Assembly (NCBI GenBank): GCA_022827055.1
Contig: JAJDTR010000052.1
Span: 47,525 to 111,524, forward strand
Reading direction: 5' to 3'
DNA length: 64,000 bases
From: Candidatus Poribacteria bacterium
Lineage (GTDB): Bacteria; Poribacteria; WGA-4E; JAJDTR01
Positions 10,025-17,945 of this stretch are shown one piece after another. The translations under genes and the position numbers were made by a program. The notes under the pieces are model-generated. The model saw only the letters and a program-made list of their open reading frames with translations, was not told the DNA's origin and made no database searches. Every line of letters begins with the position of its first letter. Position 1 is the first letter of the stretch.

Positions 10025-10148
10025 AATCTCGCGATGTTGATACCGGTATCTTTTGCCTAGACAGAGATAGGCGGTTCGAGATTAAGTTAGAGATAGATTT
10101 TTCGCGAGATTGCCTATTATCGCAGCCCTGTGATAGTAGGCTTTTTTT
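10025..10148 (+). promoter_or_regulatory. Structured 5' leader of threonine synthase (candidate attenuator/riboswitch-like RNA)
   Basis: AATCTCGCGA at 10025-10034 is perfectly complementary to TCGCGAGATT at 10102-10111 and would close a ~67-nt domain. Inside are the palindrome GATACCGGTATC (10039-10050) and a hairpin GCCTA/TAGGC (10055-10059 with 10068-10072). The terminator stem starts directly at 10112. ATAGGC (10067-10072) can pair instead with GCCTAT (10112-10117), the 5' foot of the terminator, so a terminator/antiterminator switch is possible. No known riboswitch or T-box consensus was recognised. The structure is seen; the regulation is inferred. Confidence 0.5.
10112..10148 (+). terminator. 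Intrinsic terminator just upstream of thrC
   Basis: GCCTATTATC (10112-10121) pairs with GATAGTAGGC (10132-10141), with one G-U pair. The stem can extend by two more pairs to leave a 6-nt loop. Seven Ts follow at 10142-10148. The GGAGGA ribosome binding site of thrC begins only 16 nt later, so this looks like a leader attenuator more than the end of an upstream gene. Confidence 0.75.
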
Positions 10149-10173
10149 ATATTGATAAACAGTGGAGGAAACA

Positions 10174-11406
10174 ATGGAGAAGGTCATTGGACTCAAGTGT
10201 CGAGAATGTGAACGCCAGTACCCTAAAGAACCGTTGCACGTGTGCGAGTTCTGTTTTGGCCCCCTTGAGGTGGATTACGACTATGAGGTCATCCGGAAAT
10301 CAATCTCTCGCGAATCAATTGAGGATGGCCCTGACAGTTTGTGGCGATATTCCGACTTGCTGCCGATAGACGGCGAACCTACGGATGGTTTGAATTCTGG
10401 GTTTACACCACTTATTCGCGCAAGGAATTTGGAGAACGCCCTTGGAGTTAATGAACTCTATATTAAGGACGATTCCGTCTGTCACCCCACATTGTCTTTT
10501 AAAGACCGAGTGGTAGCGGTCGCGCTAAGTAAGTCAAAGGAGTTTGGATTCGACACGGTCTCGTGTGCATCGACAGGGAACTTGGCAAATTCGGTTGCGG
10601 CGCACGCGGCAATTGCAAATCTTAACTGCTTCATTTTTATTCCGGCAGATCTCGAACTCGGGAAAGTGATTGCGTCGCTTGTCTATGCGCCGACTGTCGT
10701 GGGCATCTCTGGAAATTACGACGATGTCAATCGTTTATGCAGTGAAATCGCGGGTGTGTATCCGTGGGCGTTCGCAAATATAAATCTTCGCCCGTTCTAC
10801 GCGGAAGGCTCGAAAACGCTTTGCTTTGAGCTGATTGAGCAGCTCGGTTGGGAAGCGCCGGATCACCTCATCTTACCTGCAGCGGGGGGATCACTCATTA
10901 CCAAAGCAAAGAAGTCGTTTAAAGAATTCCATCTTATGGGACTCATTGACGAACCGAAAACCAAGATTCATGTGGCTCAGGCGGAAGGGTGCGGGCCAAT
11001 TGTTGCGACGCTTAAGGAGGAGGGCGACTTTGTGAAGCCGGTCAAGCCTGATACAATTGCTAAGTCTCTCGCAATCGGAAACCCTGCCGATGGCATCTAC
11101 GCCGTTTCCACGGTGCGTGACTCGGGCGGAGAGGGAGAATTTGCCACGGACGAAGAGATTGTTGAAGCCATGAAACTTCTCGCCGCAACCGAAGGAATCT
11201 TCACCGAAACCGCCGGCGGCGTGACTCTCGCCGTGACAAAGAAACTCATTGAGAGCGGCCACATCGGACGAGAAGATCGAACTGTCGTTGGAATCACGGG
11301 CAACGGATTAAAAACAATTGAAGCCCTCGATGCAAAAGTTGAAGAACCACATATCATTCAACCGCAATTGAACGCATTCAAGAAGTTAATGACGACACTT
11401 GAATAA
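10174..11406 (+). CDS. thrC: Threonine synthase
   Basis: PLP enzyme of the last step of threonine synthesis: O-phosphohomoserine + water gives threonine + phosphate. 410 aa from ATG 10174. I chose this start because GGAGGA (10164-10169) lies 4 nt before it; the GTG at 10162 overlaps that site. An N-terminal zinc-ribbon-like part carries two C-x-x-C pairs, followed by a fold-type II core. Lys110 in S-F-K-D-R is the PLP Schiff-base lysine, and a glycine-rich phosphate loop A-A-G-G-S lies near residue 235. The length suits the short bacterial/archaeal class. It is preceded by the structured leader, so expression is probably controlled by transcription termination. Confidence 0.93.
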   Translation: MEKVIGLKCRECERQYPKEPLHVCEFCFGPLEVDYDYEVIRKSISRESIEDGPDSLWRYSDLLPIDGEPTDGLNSGFTPLIRARNLENALGVNELYIKDDSVCHPTLSFKDRVVAVALSKSKEFGFDTVSCASTGNLANSVAAHAAIANLNCFIFIPADLELGKVIASLVYAPTVVGISGNYDDVNRLCSEIAGVYPWAFANINLRPFYAEGSKTLCFELIEQLGWEAPDHLILPAAGGSLITKAKKSFKEFHLMGLIDEPKTKIHVAQAEGCGPIVATLKEEGDFVKPVKPDTIAKSLAIGNPADGIYAVSTVRDSGGEGEFATDEEIVEAMKLLAATEGIFTETAGGVTLAVTKKLIESGHIGREDRTVVGITGNGLKTIEALDAKVEEPHIIQPQLNAFKKLMTTLE

Positions 11407-11471
11407 CGCTCAAAATGTAAATTGTACATACCGAGTTTAGCCCTCGCCATCCTACCATCGAATCTCTAGCC

Positions 11472-13742
11472 ATGGAATCACTTCAGGGTATTCTAGAACG
11501 AATCGTCTTCGAAAATGCCGAAACAGGTTACACGATAGGTAGGCTCTCCTCGCATGAATACCCCAATGAACTAATCACAGTTGTCGGCAACCTTGCGTCT
11601 GCCAACGCCGGTGAAAGTGTACTCCTCAAAGGGATTTGGACCAACAATCCAAAATACGGCAGACAGTTTCAGATTGAAGGGTATGAAACAGTCCTGCCTG
11701 CGACGGTCGTGGGTATGAGGAAATATCTAGGCTCTGGCCTTATTAAAGGAATAGGCCCCGTCATGGCGGGACGAATCGTCAATCGTTTCGGTATGGACAC
11801 TATGGAGGTGATTGAGACTGTCCCCAAAAAGTTGATGCAGGTACCCGGGATCGGAAAAAAGCGGGTTGATATGATTATGGAAGCGTGGGAAGCTCAACGA
11901 GAAGTGAAAAACGTAATGCTCTTCTTGCAATCTCATAACGTGAGCACTACCCATGCGGCAAAAATCTATAAGACTTACGCGAGCGATTCCGTGCCGATTG
12001 TCCGCGAAAACCCGTACCGCCTCGCTGACGACATCTACGGCATAGGGTTCAAAACTGCCGATACGATTGCGGAGAAACTTGGAATGGACAACGAATCGCC
12101 ACACCGCGTCAAAGCCGGTTTGAAATACGTGCTGAGTCAGAAGGCGGACGAGGGACATGTCTTCCTATATCGTCACGAGTTGGTAACAGCATGCGAAGAG
12201 ATATTGAGCTTGTCACCTGAAGCGATTGAAGCCGGGATAGCGGAGTTGAGCGTCAATGAGGAACTTATCCCCGAGAACTTGGGTATTCTCGATGCGACCG
12301 AGGCTGCCGAGGCTGAGGAAGCCGTGTATCTTGCACCCTTTTATTATTCAGAGATTGGCGTCGCGAATAATCTTTCACGGCTTTTGAAATGCCCTACTGC
12401 CGTGCACAAGCCGGGTTTTGTGGATTATTCGATTACGCAACTCGAAACCAAGATGGGAATGGCGTTTGCGTCAAACCAGCGAAAAGCAATCACGAAAGCA
12501 TTGACTTCGCGAGCAATGATCTTGACGGGCGGACCGGGTACTGGAAAAACAACCACGACAATCGGGATTATTTATCTGTTCGAGCAACTTGGAAGACGCA
12601 TTACTTTAGCCGCCCCAACGGGGCGCGCCGCGAAACGTCTCAGCGAAACAACAAAGCGCGAAGCGAAAACTATTCACCGCCTTCTGGAGTTCTCGCCACA
12701 GGGTAACGGTTTTAAACGGAACGCAGAAAATCAGCTGGAAACAGACGTAGTCATCATTGACGAGATTTCAATGGTCGATCTCGTGTTGATGAACAACTTA
12801 CTGAAGGCGGTCCCATCGGAAGCCAGCCTCATACTCATCGGCGACGTAGATCAATTGCCTTCGGTCGGGGCGGGGAACGTACTTAAAGACCTAATTACGT
12901 CCGAGATGATTACGGTTGTGAAACTGACGGAGATTTTTCGACAGGCACAAGAAAGTCTGATTGTGACCAACGCCCATCGTGTTAATCGCGGGATATTCCC
13001 CGAGGCAGCGGGATCACCAGACCGCAATTTTTTCTTCATCGAGGAAACCGAACCGGAAGAAGTCCTTACTTGTATTTGCAATTTAGTCCGAACCCGCCTG
13101 CCCAAGCACTACGACTACCATCCGATGGATGACATCCAGGTGCTCTGCCCGATGCGCCGCAGTACGGTCGGCACAGACAATCTCAATAAGGAATTACAAG
13201 AGGCTTTAAATGCGAATTCGACTGAAACGGTAAGAGGAGGACGGAATTTTCGGGTTGGCGATAAAGTAATGCAGGTGCGCAACAATTACGACTACGAAGT
13301 ATTTAACGGGGATATTGGCCGCATCTCAGGGGTAGACGCGGTCGAAAAGCAGGTCTTAATCTCGTTTCCGGAAAAGGTTGTCCGCTACGATATGGCAGAT
13401 CTAAATGAGTTGGTCTTGGCTTATGCCACTACCGTCCACAAGGCCCAAGGAAGCGAATATCCGGCTGTTGTGATTCCGCTTCTGACGCAACACTACATGA
13501 TGCTTCAGCGCAATCTACTCTACACCGCAATCACTCGGGCGAAGGAATTAGTTGTCATCGTTGGAACGAAAGAGGCGCTTGGCATTGCCATCCGCAACAA
13601 CAAAGTTGTTGAAAGAAATAGCCATCTCGTAAGTCGGATTCGCGGGACATTCGAACAACCGGGAGAAGCCATTGGACCAAAAACCTCCGGCGAAACTTTG
13701 GAAGACGGTGATTGGCTCTTCCCGAGGGCATCAACGATGTGA
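11472..13742 (+). CDS. recD2: RecD2-type ATP-dependent 5'-3' DNA helicase
   Basis: Superfamily 1B helicase of the RecD2/YrrC group, working without RecBC in DNA repair and replication-fork processing. 756 aa. The N-terminal ~300 residues hold the OB/helix-hairpin-helix region of RecD2 (a G-I-G-P motif and V-P-G-I-G-K-K-R). The helicase core starts with Walker A G-G-P-G-T-G-K-T at residues 353-360. Further motifs are D-E-I-S-M-V-D, G-D-x-D-Q-L-P-S-V-G-A-G, and a C-terminal UvrD-like V-H-K-A-Q-G-S-E followed by Y-T-A-I-T-R-A. It lies 65 nt after thrC on the same strand, with no obvious terminator between. It ends with TGA, evidence that TGA is a normal stop in this genome. Confidence 0.95.
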   Translation: MESLQGILERIVFENAETGYTIGRLSSHEYPNELITVVGNLASANAGESVLLKGIWTNNPKYGRQFQIEGYETVLPATVVGMRKYLGSGLIKGIGPVMAGRIVNRFGMDTMEVIETVPKKLMQVPGIGKKRVDMIMEAWEAQREVKNVMLFLQSHNVSTTHAAKIYKTYASDSVPIVRENPYRLADDIYGIGFKTADTIAEKLGMDNESPHRVKAGLKYVLSQKADEGHVFLYRHELVTACEEILSLSPEAIEAGIAELSVNEELIPENLGILDATEAAEAEEAVYLAPFYYSEIGVANNLSRLLKCPTAVHKPGFVDYSITQLETKMGMAFASNQRKAITKALTSRAMILTGGPGTGKTTTTIGIIYLFEQLGRRITLAAPTGRAAKRLSETTKREAKTIHRLLEFSPQGNGFKRNAENQLETDVVIIDEISMVDLVLMNNLLKAVPSEASLILIGDVDQLPSVGAGNVLKDLITSEMITVVKLTEIFRQAQESLIVTNAHRVNRGIFPEAAGSPDRNFFFIEETEPEEVLTCICNLVRTRLPKHYDYHPMDDIQVLCPMRRSTVGTDNLNKELQEALNANSTETVRGGRNFRVGDKVMQVRNNYDYEVFNGDIGRISGVDAVEKQVLISFPEKVVRYDMADLNELVLAYATTVHKAQGSEYPAVVIPLLTQHYMMLQRNLLYTAITRAKELVVIVGTKEALGIAIRNNKVVERNSHLVSRIRGTFEQPGEAIGPKTSGETLEDGDWLFPRASTM

Positions 13743-13807
13743 GCCTTAGCCTCGGTTCGGTTTTCTACAAGCCTTCAGAGGTTGCGCAATCCTTCCACGT
13801 TATCGAG

Positions 13808-14335
13808 TTACTGCTTCTCCCAGATTTGCAAGTTGTGTCTCGGCAAATCAAAAGGATACTCTCCGTACTCCAACACAGGCAAACCTCTATCGTCTACCGT
13901 GACGACAACAAAAAGTTGATGTGGGGAAACACTTGTGTCCACGCGCTCAATAAACTGCCACGTATCGCCTTCGTGAGATGTTATCTTCACTTTAGTCCAG
14001 AGTATACCGTCACCACCCGTATATGTTCCATCCGATATCAACACCTTATGGGGCGGATCCGGAGGTAAGGTGAAACTCTCCCCTATAGTTGAGGTAGAGT
14101 TTAGGTGCGTGTGTGACACGAGAACCCAAGTTCCCGGCACAGGTACCTCAACTCCGTTCTGATCCACAACCCAAACATGGTCGCGATCCTCTATTAAAGT
14201 CGGGATGTCAGGATGGGAAGACTCCGCGTCCAGTATTCGCTGAATCTGACTACAGGAAAAAAGTCCCGCATGCAACACGGCGATAGTCAATACAAGCGCT
14301 AATTTTATGATATATCCGTTTCTGATGTTCATCAT
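13808..14335 (-). CDS. Predicted lipoprotein of unknown function
   Basis: 175 aa from ATG 14335; AAGGA lies about 9 nt upstream. A second ATG follows at once. The N-terminus has a basic start, a hydrophobic stretch and a lipobox L-F-S-C with Cys28, so it should be lipidated and membrane-anchored. The rest is rich in beta-strand patterns, Pro, Thr and charged residues, with no family I recognise. The frame stays open 35 codons upstream, but that part lacks a ribosome binding site and would hide the signal. It converges with recD2 and is the last of a minus-strand series starting at ogg. Confidence 0.7.
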   Translation of the reverse strand: MMNIRNGYIIKLALVLTIAVLHAGLFSCSQIQRILDAESSHPDIPTLIEDRDHVWVVDQNGVEVPVPGTWVLVSHTHLNSTSTIGESFTLPPDPPHKVLISDGTYTGGDGILWTKVKITSHEGDTWQFIERVDTSVSPHQLFVVVTVDDRGLPVLEYGEYPFDLPRHNLQIWEKQ

Positions 14336-14831
14336 GAACTCTGTCCTTTTGAACCAAAAAGTAGAATTCCGTACGTTATTTTCAAAACTCATCAGCTCGA
14401 TTTTGTGCATTTGAGCGGCATAGCAATCGGTGTCAATCAAGTAAGGAAGAAATGCGTTTGGTCCTCTAGTTGACCATTTAAAAAGTCGCTGGCGGTTTCT
14501 AATACCTTGCGGGTGACGTGTTGGATTTCACTTGAAAATTGGCGTTACACGGCGGGGCAACGGAATCTCTATCGCGGTTATTGTCCCTACCCTCGATCCC
14601 TCGTTATTCACTCGGCTGAGGGGTAAACTATCGCGTTCCCTATTTGGCCACTCGATCTCCTCCGAAGCGGGAGAAGGTATTAAGGCGCATACGCATTGTT
14701 TATTTCCAGAGGGATGTCACAAAACCTCGATATTGTGTTGTCGCCCGTTAGGAGGGGAGTGTCGGATTGATAATTCAAAAAATCTGGTCCTTACCGCCAA
14801 TGAGATGAAAGCCCTACTCGCGGCACTGAAT
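14336..14831. other. 496-bp stretch without a supported gene
   Basis: Lies between the glycosyltransferase and the lipoprotein, both on the minus strand. A plus-strand ORF of 126 codons at 14532-14912 runs into the glycosyltransferase gene and has no recognisable domain, so I did not call it. No terminator or promoter is convincing. Confidence 0.4.
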
Positions 14832-15962
14832 TCAAGCTTTCAATACCGCTTGGTACACATCGTAAGTGCGGTCGGCTATTGCTTCCCAAGTAAATTCTTT
14901 CACTCTCTGTAGTCCACGTTGGATAAGTTGATTGACTAACGACGGATTTCGCGCAATCTGCTCAATCCGATCAGCCAGTTCTTCGGAATCTCCCTCCGGG
15001 AAAATTAATCCCGCGTCCCCGACGACAACAGGAATCTCGCCGGAATCTGAACCGATTACCGGCACCTCACACGCCATCCCCTCAATAAGAACCCGACCAA
15101 AGAATTCAACCCAGTCCGGCGTCGTAAGTGATGGTAAAACAATCGTATCCATGCAGTTGACATACTCGGGGACCTGTTCGGGCAGCATTTCGTCAACCCA
15201 CACAATCCTGTCGGCGATTCCGAGTTCTTCCGCAATCTTAACCAGATCTGTTTTGTACTCTCCGTTCCCAACAATCAAGAGCCGGTATTCGATATCAAGT
15301 CTGGCAGCCGCGGAAACTAATGTCTTTAGTCCCTTGCTTTCTACTATTCGACCTAGATAACCGATTACAAAGTAACCGCGCAATCCAAGGGAAGTACTCA
15401 ACTGTTCTACGTCCATCTTGTGGAACAACCTAAGATCCACGCCATTTGGAAAAGGAACTGCCTCTCCATGATAACCGCGCTGTTCCAATATGCGTGCCGC
15501 ATTCTCACTCAGCGGAAATGCCATGTTCGTTTCTCGGAACACCCGTCGCTCGATCCAGGTTGGCAGAAAGCCGAACTTTTGTTTGGCGGGGATGCTTAAT
15601 GATGTTCGAAAAATGAATCGACTGCTAGGACAGTATTTCCGTTTAAGTCGAACTACCTGTAGAGCGTTTATGCTCCAAGGTTCTTCTTCAAGGTGTATTA
15701 TTTCTGGTTGGAAATCTTGGAAATGTGTGCGCAAGTTGCTTCGGTAGTAGAATCGGCTCCCATAGCCCGAGAAACGTATCGGGTAAGGAAACTCATTGCA
15801 GCGAACCTCCGAATCCGGCTGAAAGAGGATTTCTTGAATGCTTTCATACCATCGATCGGTTGTTATCACCCGCATCTCTACGCCTTGCCGTTCCGCGATG
15901 AGGGCAAACTTGCGCCGATAGGGCTTCATTATGTAGGAGTGGGAAAGCACTAAAACGCGCAA
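14832..15962 (-). CDS. Glycosyltransferase family 4 (GT-B fold)
   Basis: Transfers a sugar from an activated donor, probably in cell-surface glycan synthesis; donor and acceptor cannot be read from the sequence. 376 aa. The N-terminal acceptor-side domain begins with the strand R-V-L-V-L-S-H-S-Y. The C-terminal donor domain shows F-V-I-G-Y-L-G-R-I-V-E-S-K-G, then E-F-F-G-R-V-L-I-E-G-M-A-C-E-V-P-V-I-G-S, the E-x7-E region of GT4 enzymes. The start is a TTG; GAGGAA lies about 13 nt upstream and no better start keeps the first strand. It follows the coiled-coil gene by 84 nt on the same strand. Confidence 0.88.
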   Translation of the reverse strand: MRVLVLSHSYIMKPYRRKFALIAERQGVEMRVITTDRWYESIQEILFQPDSEVRCNEFPYPIRFSGYGSRFYYRSNLRTHFQDFQPEIIHLEEEPWSINALQVVRLKRKYCPSSRFIFRTSLSIPAKQKFGFLPTWIERRVFRETNMAFPLSENAARILEQRGYHGEAVPFPNGVDLRLFHKMDVEQLSTSLGLRGYFVIGYLGRIVESKGLKTLVSAAARLDIEYRLLIVGNGEYKTDLVKIAEELGIADRIVWVDEMLPEQVPEYVNCMDTIVLPSLTTPDWVEFFGRVLIEGMACEVPVIGSDSGEIPVVVGDAGLIFPEGDSEELADRIEQIARNPSLVNQLIQRGLQRVKEFTWEAIADRTYDVYQAVLKA

Positions 15963-16046
15963 TCGGAGTGTTCTTCCTCACATAGACAGGCAGGGATTCA
16001 GTAGGACAAATTCTATGCTATACGTTAGTAGTCTACCTAATACTGA

Positions 16047-16541
16047 CTAATACTGATTGCTGAAAAACGGAGGTTCTTCCGAAGTTTCGCTTTCGTCAGG
16101 TTCCGCCTCGGACGTGTCATTATCGGCTAATTCCGTTTCAGCCATGTCGACATCCGAAAGATTCGATGAGTCGGACGTATCGTCCGCAGTGAACAATTGA
16201 TCGGCATCAAGTCCTTCATGGCGCCCGTTAACGCCACTCAACATGGTCATTAATCCTTCAATGCGCTCACGTATCTCAATCTTCTCTCTGTCAATTTCAT
16301 CCCGTTCTTGGTCACGCTCTTCTTGAAGCTGTTTCAAGTCAGCTTCAACATGCAGAAGTTCTTGATTTCGGTTTTCGAGGTCCTGAATCCACTCTTCTTT
16401 CTGCTGGAGTTCGCCTTGCAACTGGCTAATTTGCGATTCAAGCGCAAGTTTATCCTCCCGCAGACTTTGAATGGTATTGATTGCAAGTTCAACACGTTCT
16501 TCCAAAAGCGATAGAACGTTGTCTCGAAGTTCCTCAAGCAT
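16047..16541 (-). CDS. Coiled-coil protein, ZapB/TMF-like
   Basis: 164 aa from ATG 16541, set by a perfect AGGAGG 7 nt upstream; the 17 codons before it are not used. Residues ~1-100 form one continuous heptad-rich coiled coil that starts M-L-E-E-L-R-D-N-V-L, similar in style to small division-associated coiled coils such as ZapB, but too simple to assign by eye. The last ~55 residues are strongly acidic and rich in Asp, Glu, Ser and Thr, probably disordered. No signal peptide, so cytoplasmic. It lies between ogg and the glycosyltransferase on the same strand. A role in cell division is only a guess. Confidence 0.7.
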   Translation of the reverse strand: MLEELRDNVLSLLEERVELAINTIQSLREDKLALESQISQLQGELQQKEEWIQDLENRNQELLHVEADLKQLQEERDQERDEIDREKIEIRERIEGLMTMLSGVNGRHEGLDADQLFTADDTSDSSNLSDVDMAETELADNDTSEAEPDESETSEEPPFFSNQY

Positions 16542-16655
16542 GTATCTTCCTCCTAATTGTTGACTATTGAGATTCTCAGAAACACAACTCAAATAAAACG
16601 CAGAATATGGTAACTCCGTTTCTTTTTTTTCGCAAAAGCTGTCAACGTCATCTCG

Positions 16656-17558
16656 TCAGAGATGGGGATTCTGAATCATTCTCTTCAATCCAAATGTTCG
16701 CGCATAATGGAAAAGGTACTGTTGGGCATAACCGATATTCTCACCAAAGTAGCCTTCTCCGAATTCACGAATCTCCCGAATTGAAGCTTTTCTGCCGAAA
16801 TAAACGTGCTCAATGATTCGCTTCATCCAAACGTCAACCGGCAGCGCCTCCAGATGCCCCAGTGAGAATAAGCAAATGCAGTCGGCAACTTTCTCGCCAA
16901 TTCCTTTCAATTGCATTAGCTCTTGTTTGGCTAACGGATAAGACATTCGGCTGAGGTTTTCGAGGTTGATAGTTCCAGCCACTATTTCCGTAGACACTTC
17001 CCAAAGATATGGAGCTCGGTAACCCGTTCCACATTCCAATAAGGCCTTCACGCCCGCTTCGGCTAACGCTTGAGGTGAGGGGAAAGAATAATCGATGTAA
17101 TTGTCGAGGCTGATTTTCTCGCCGAATCGCGCTGACAACCGCTGAATTATCCCCTTAATTCGGGGGACATTGTTATTCTGAGATATAATGTACGACGCCA
17201 AGCATTCCCACAATTCTTGATTTAGGAGACGCATTCCCCAAAAGTTCTCAATTGCTTCATGAATGCACGCGTCAATGTCTACCGCCTGTAGAATAGCGGG
17301 CAAATCCCGATCAAGATCAAGATAGTGACGTAAGTATGTTGATAAACATTCGGGATCTCCTTCGACAGAGCTGGCGAGCATCAACATTTGTCCGTCCTGC
17401 CGAATTTTTAGAAGGCATCCCTCAACAACTCCGTAATACCAGCTATCGCACGCATTCCATCGAAATGACTGTGCACTTTCAAGCGTGTGGCTAAGATTAA
17501 AATCAGTTACATCGTGAATTCGGGTGGTTTTATCTCTAGAATGTGGAGTTAGAGACAT
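16656..17558 (-). CDS. ogg: 8-oxoguanine DNA glycosylase, OGG1 type
   Basis: Removes 8-oxoguanine opposite cytosine and nicks the abasic site by beta-elimination. 300 aa from ATG 17558. The N-terminal domain carries D-F-N-L-x-x-T-L-E-S-A-Q-S-F-R-W, typical of OGG1. The helix-hairpin-helix L-K-G-I-G-E-K-V-A-D-C holds the catalytic Lys, and the Asp of P-V-D-V-W completes the active site. The start is favoured by family alignment and by a promoter-like pair at 17610-17638 that would place the transcript start about 45 nt upstream. The frame is open back to 17699. OGG1 in bacteria is less common than MutM. Confidence 0.9.
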   Translation of the reverse strand: MSLTPHSRDKTTRIHDVTDFNLSHTLESAQSFRWNACDSWYYGVVEGCLLKIRQDGQMLMLASSVEGDPECLSTYLRHYLDLDRDLPAILQAVDIDACIHEAIENFWGMRLLNQELWECLASYIISQNNNVPRIKGIIQRLSARFGEKISLDNYIDYSFPSPQALAEAGVKALLECGTGYRAPYLWEVSTEIVAGTINLENLSRMSYPLAKQELMQLKGIGEKVADCICLFSLGHLEALPVDVWMKRIIEHVYFGRKASIREIREFGEGYFGENIGYAQQYLFHYARTFGLKRMIQNPHL

Positions 17559-17609
17559 AATAAAAAGTGCGTCCGCGAATGACTCCTGCACCGGATTCAA
17601 AACGCGGTA

Positions 17610-17638
17610 ATTATACAATGACTTCACAACTAATACAA
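17610..17638 (-). promoter_or_regulatory. Candidate sigma70-type promoter for ogg
   Basis: On the minus strand TATAAT (plus positions 17610-17615) lies 17 bp downstream of TTGTAT (17633-17638). The -10 is a perfect match and the -35 is weak. Transcription would begin near 17603, upstream of the chosen ATG. Confidence 0.45.
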
Positions 17639-17945
17639 GCATTTTGCGTAGAGTCTCGAAAGCATAGAGCAAACCATCAGCTTGCGCTTCGTTCTTCACT
17701 CATTTCCGCTTGAAAAGAGATTGCATATTGGAGTATTATGTTTAATGCAGCGGTCAAATTTAAACACCAATCCGTGTGAGTTTTCGGGTTAGCGGATAGT
17801 AGCCATTGCTCCTCCGCTGCATTCGAGACCTTTCGCCGTGCGCTCTGAAGTTTGGCAAACGGTTCACAGTTCACAAATCATTTCGTTGTAACGGATGAAA
17901 AGCGCCCCGTTTTGAAGCTGTTGCCTGACAATTCGAGGTCAAGCC
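17639..17945. other. Divergent intergenic region between ogg and the PQQ enzyme
   Basis: 307 bp. It contains a 65-codon minus-strand ORF (17677-17874) with predicted helices and no recognisable family, which I did not call. For the plus-strand gene, GAGG lies 7 nt before its ATG. I could not define its -35/-10. Confidence 0.4.

Noticed and set aside
10025..10148. T-box or known riboswitch upstream of thrC
   Set aside because: The T-box core (AGGGTGGNACCGCG) is absent and no lysine, SAM, THF, glycine or TPP riboswitch consensus could be matched.
14532..14912. 126-codon plus-strand ORF
   Set aside because: Overlaps the end of the glycosyltransferase gene, no recognisable motifs, no ribosome binding site.
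17677..17874. 65-codon minus-strand ORF upstream of ogg
   Set aside because: Helical-looking but no family, no good ribosome binding site; ogg seems to have its own promoter downstream of it. Left open, not called.
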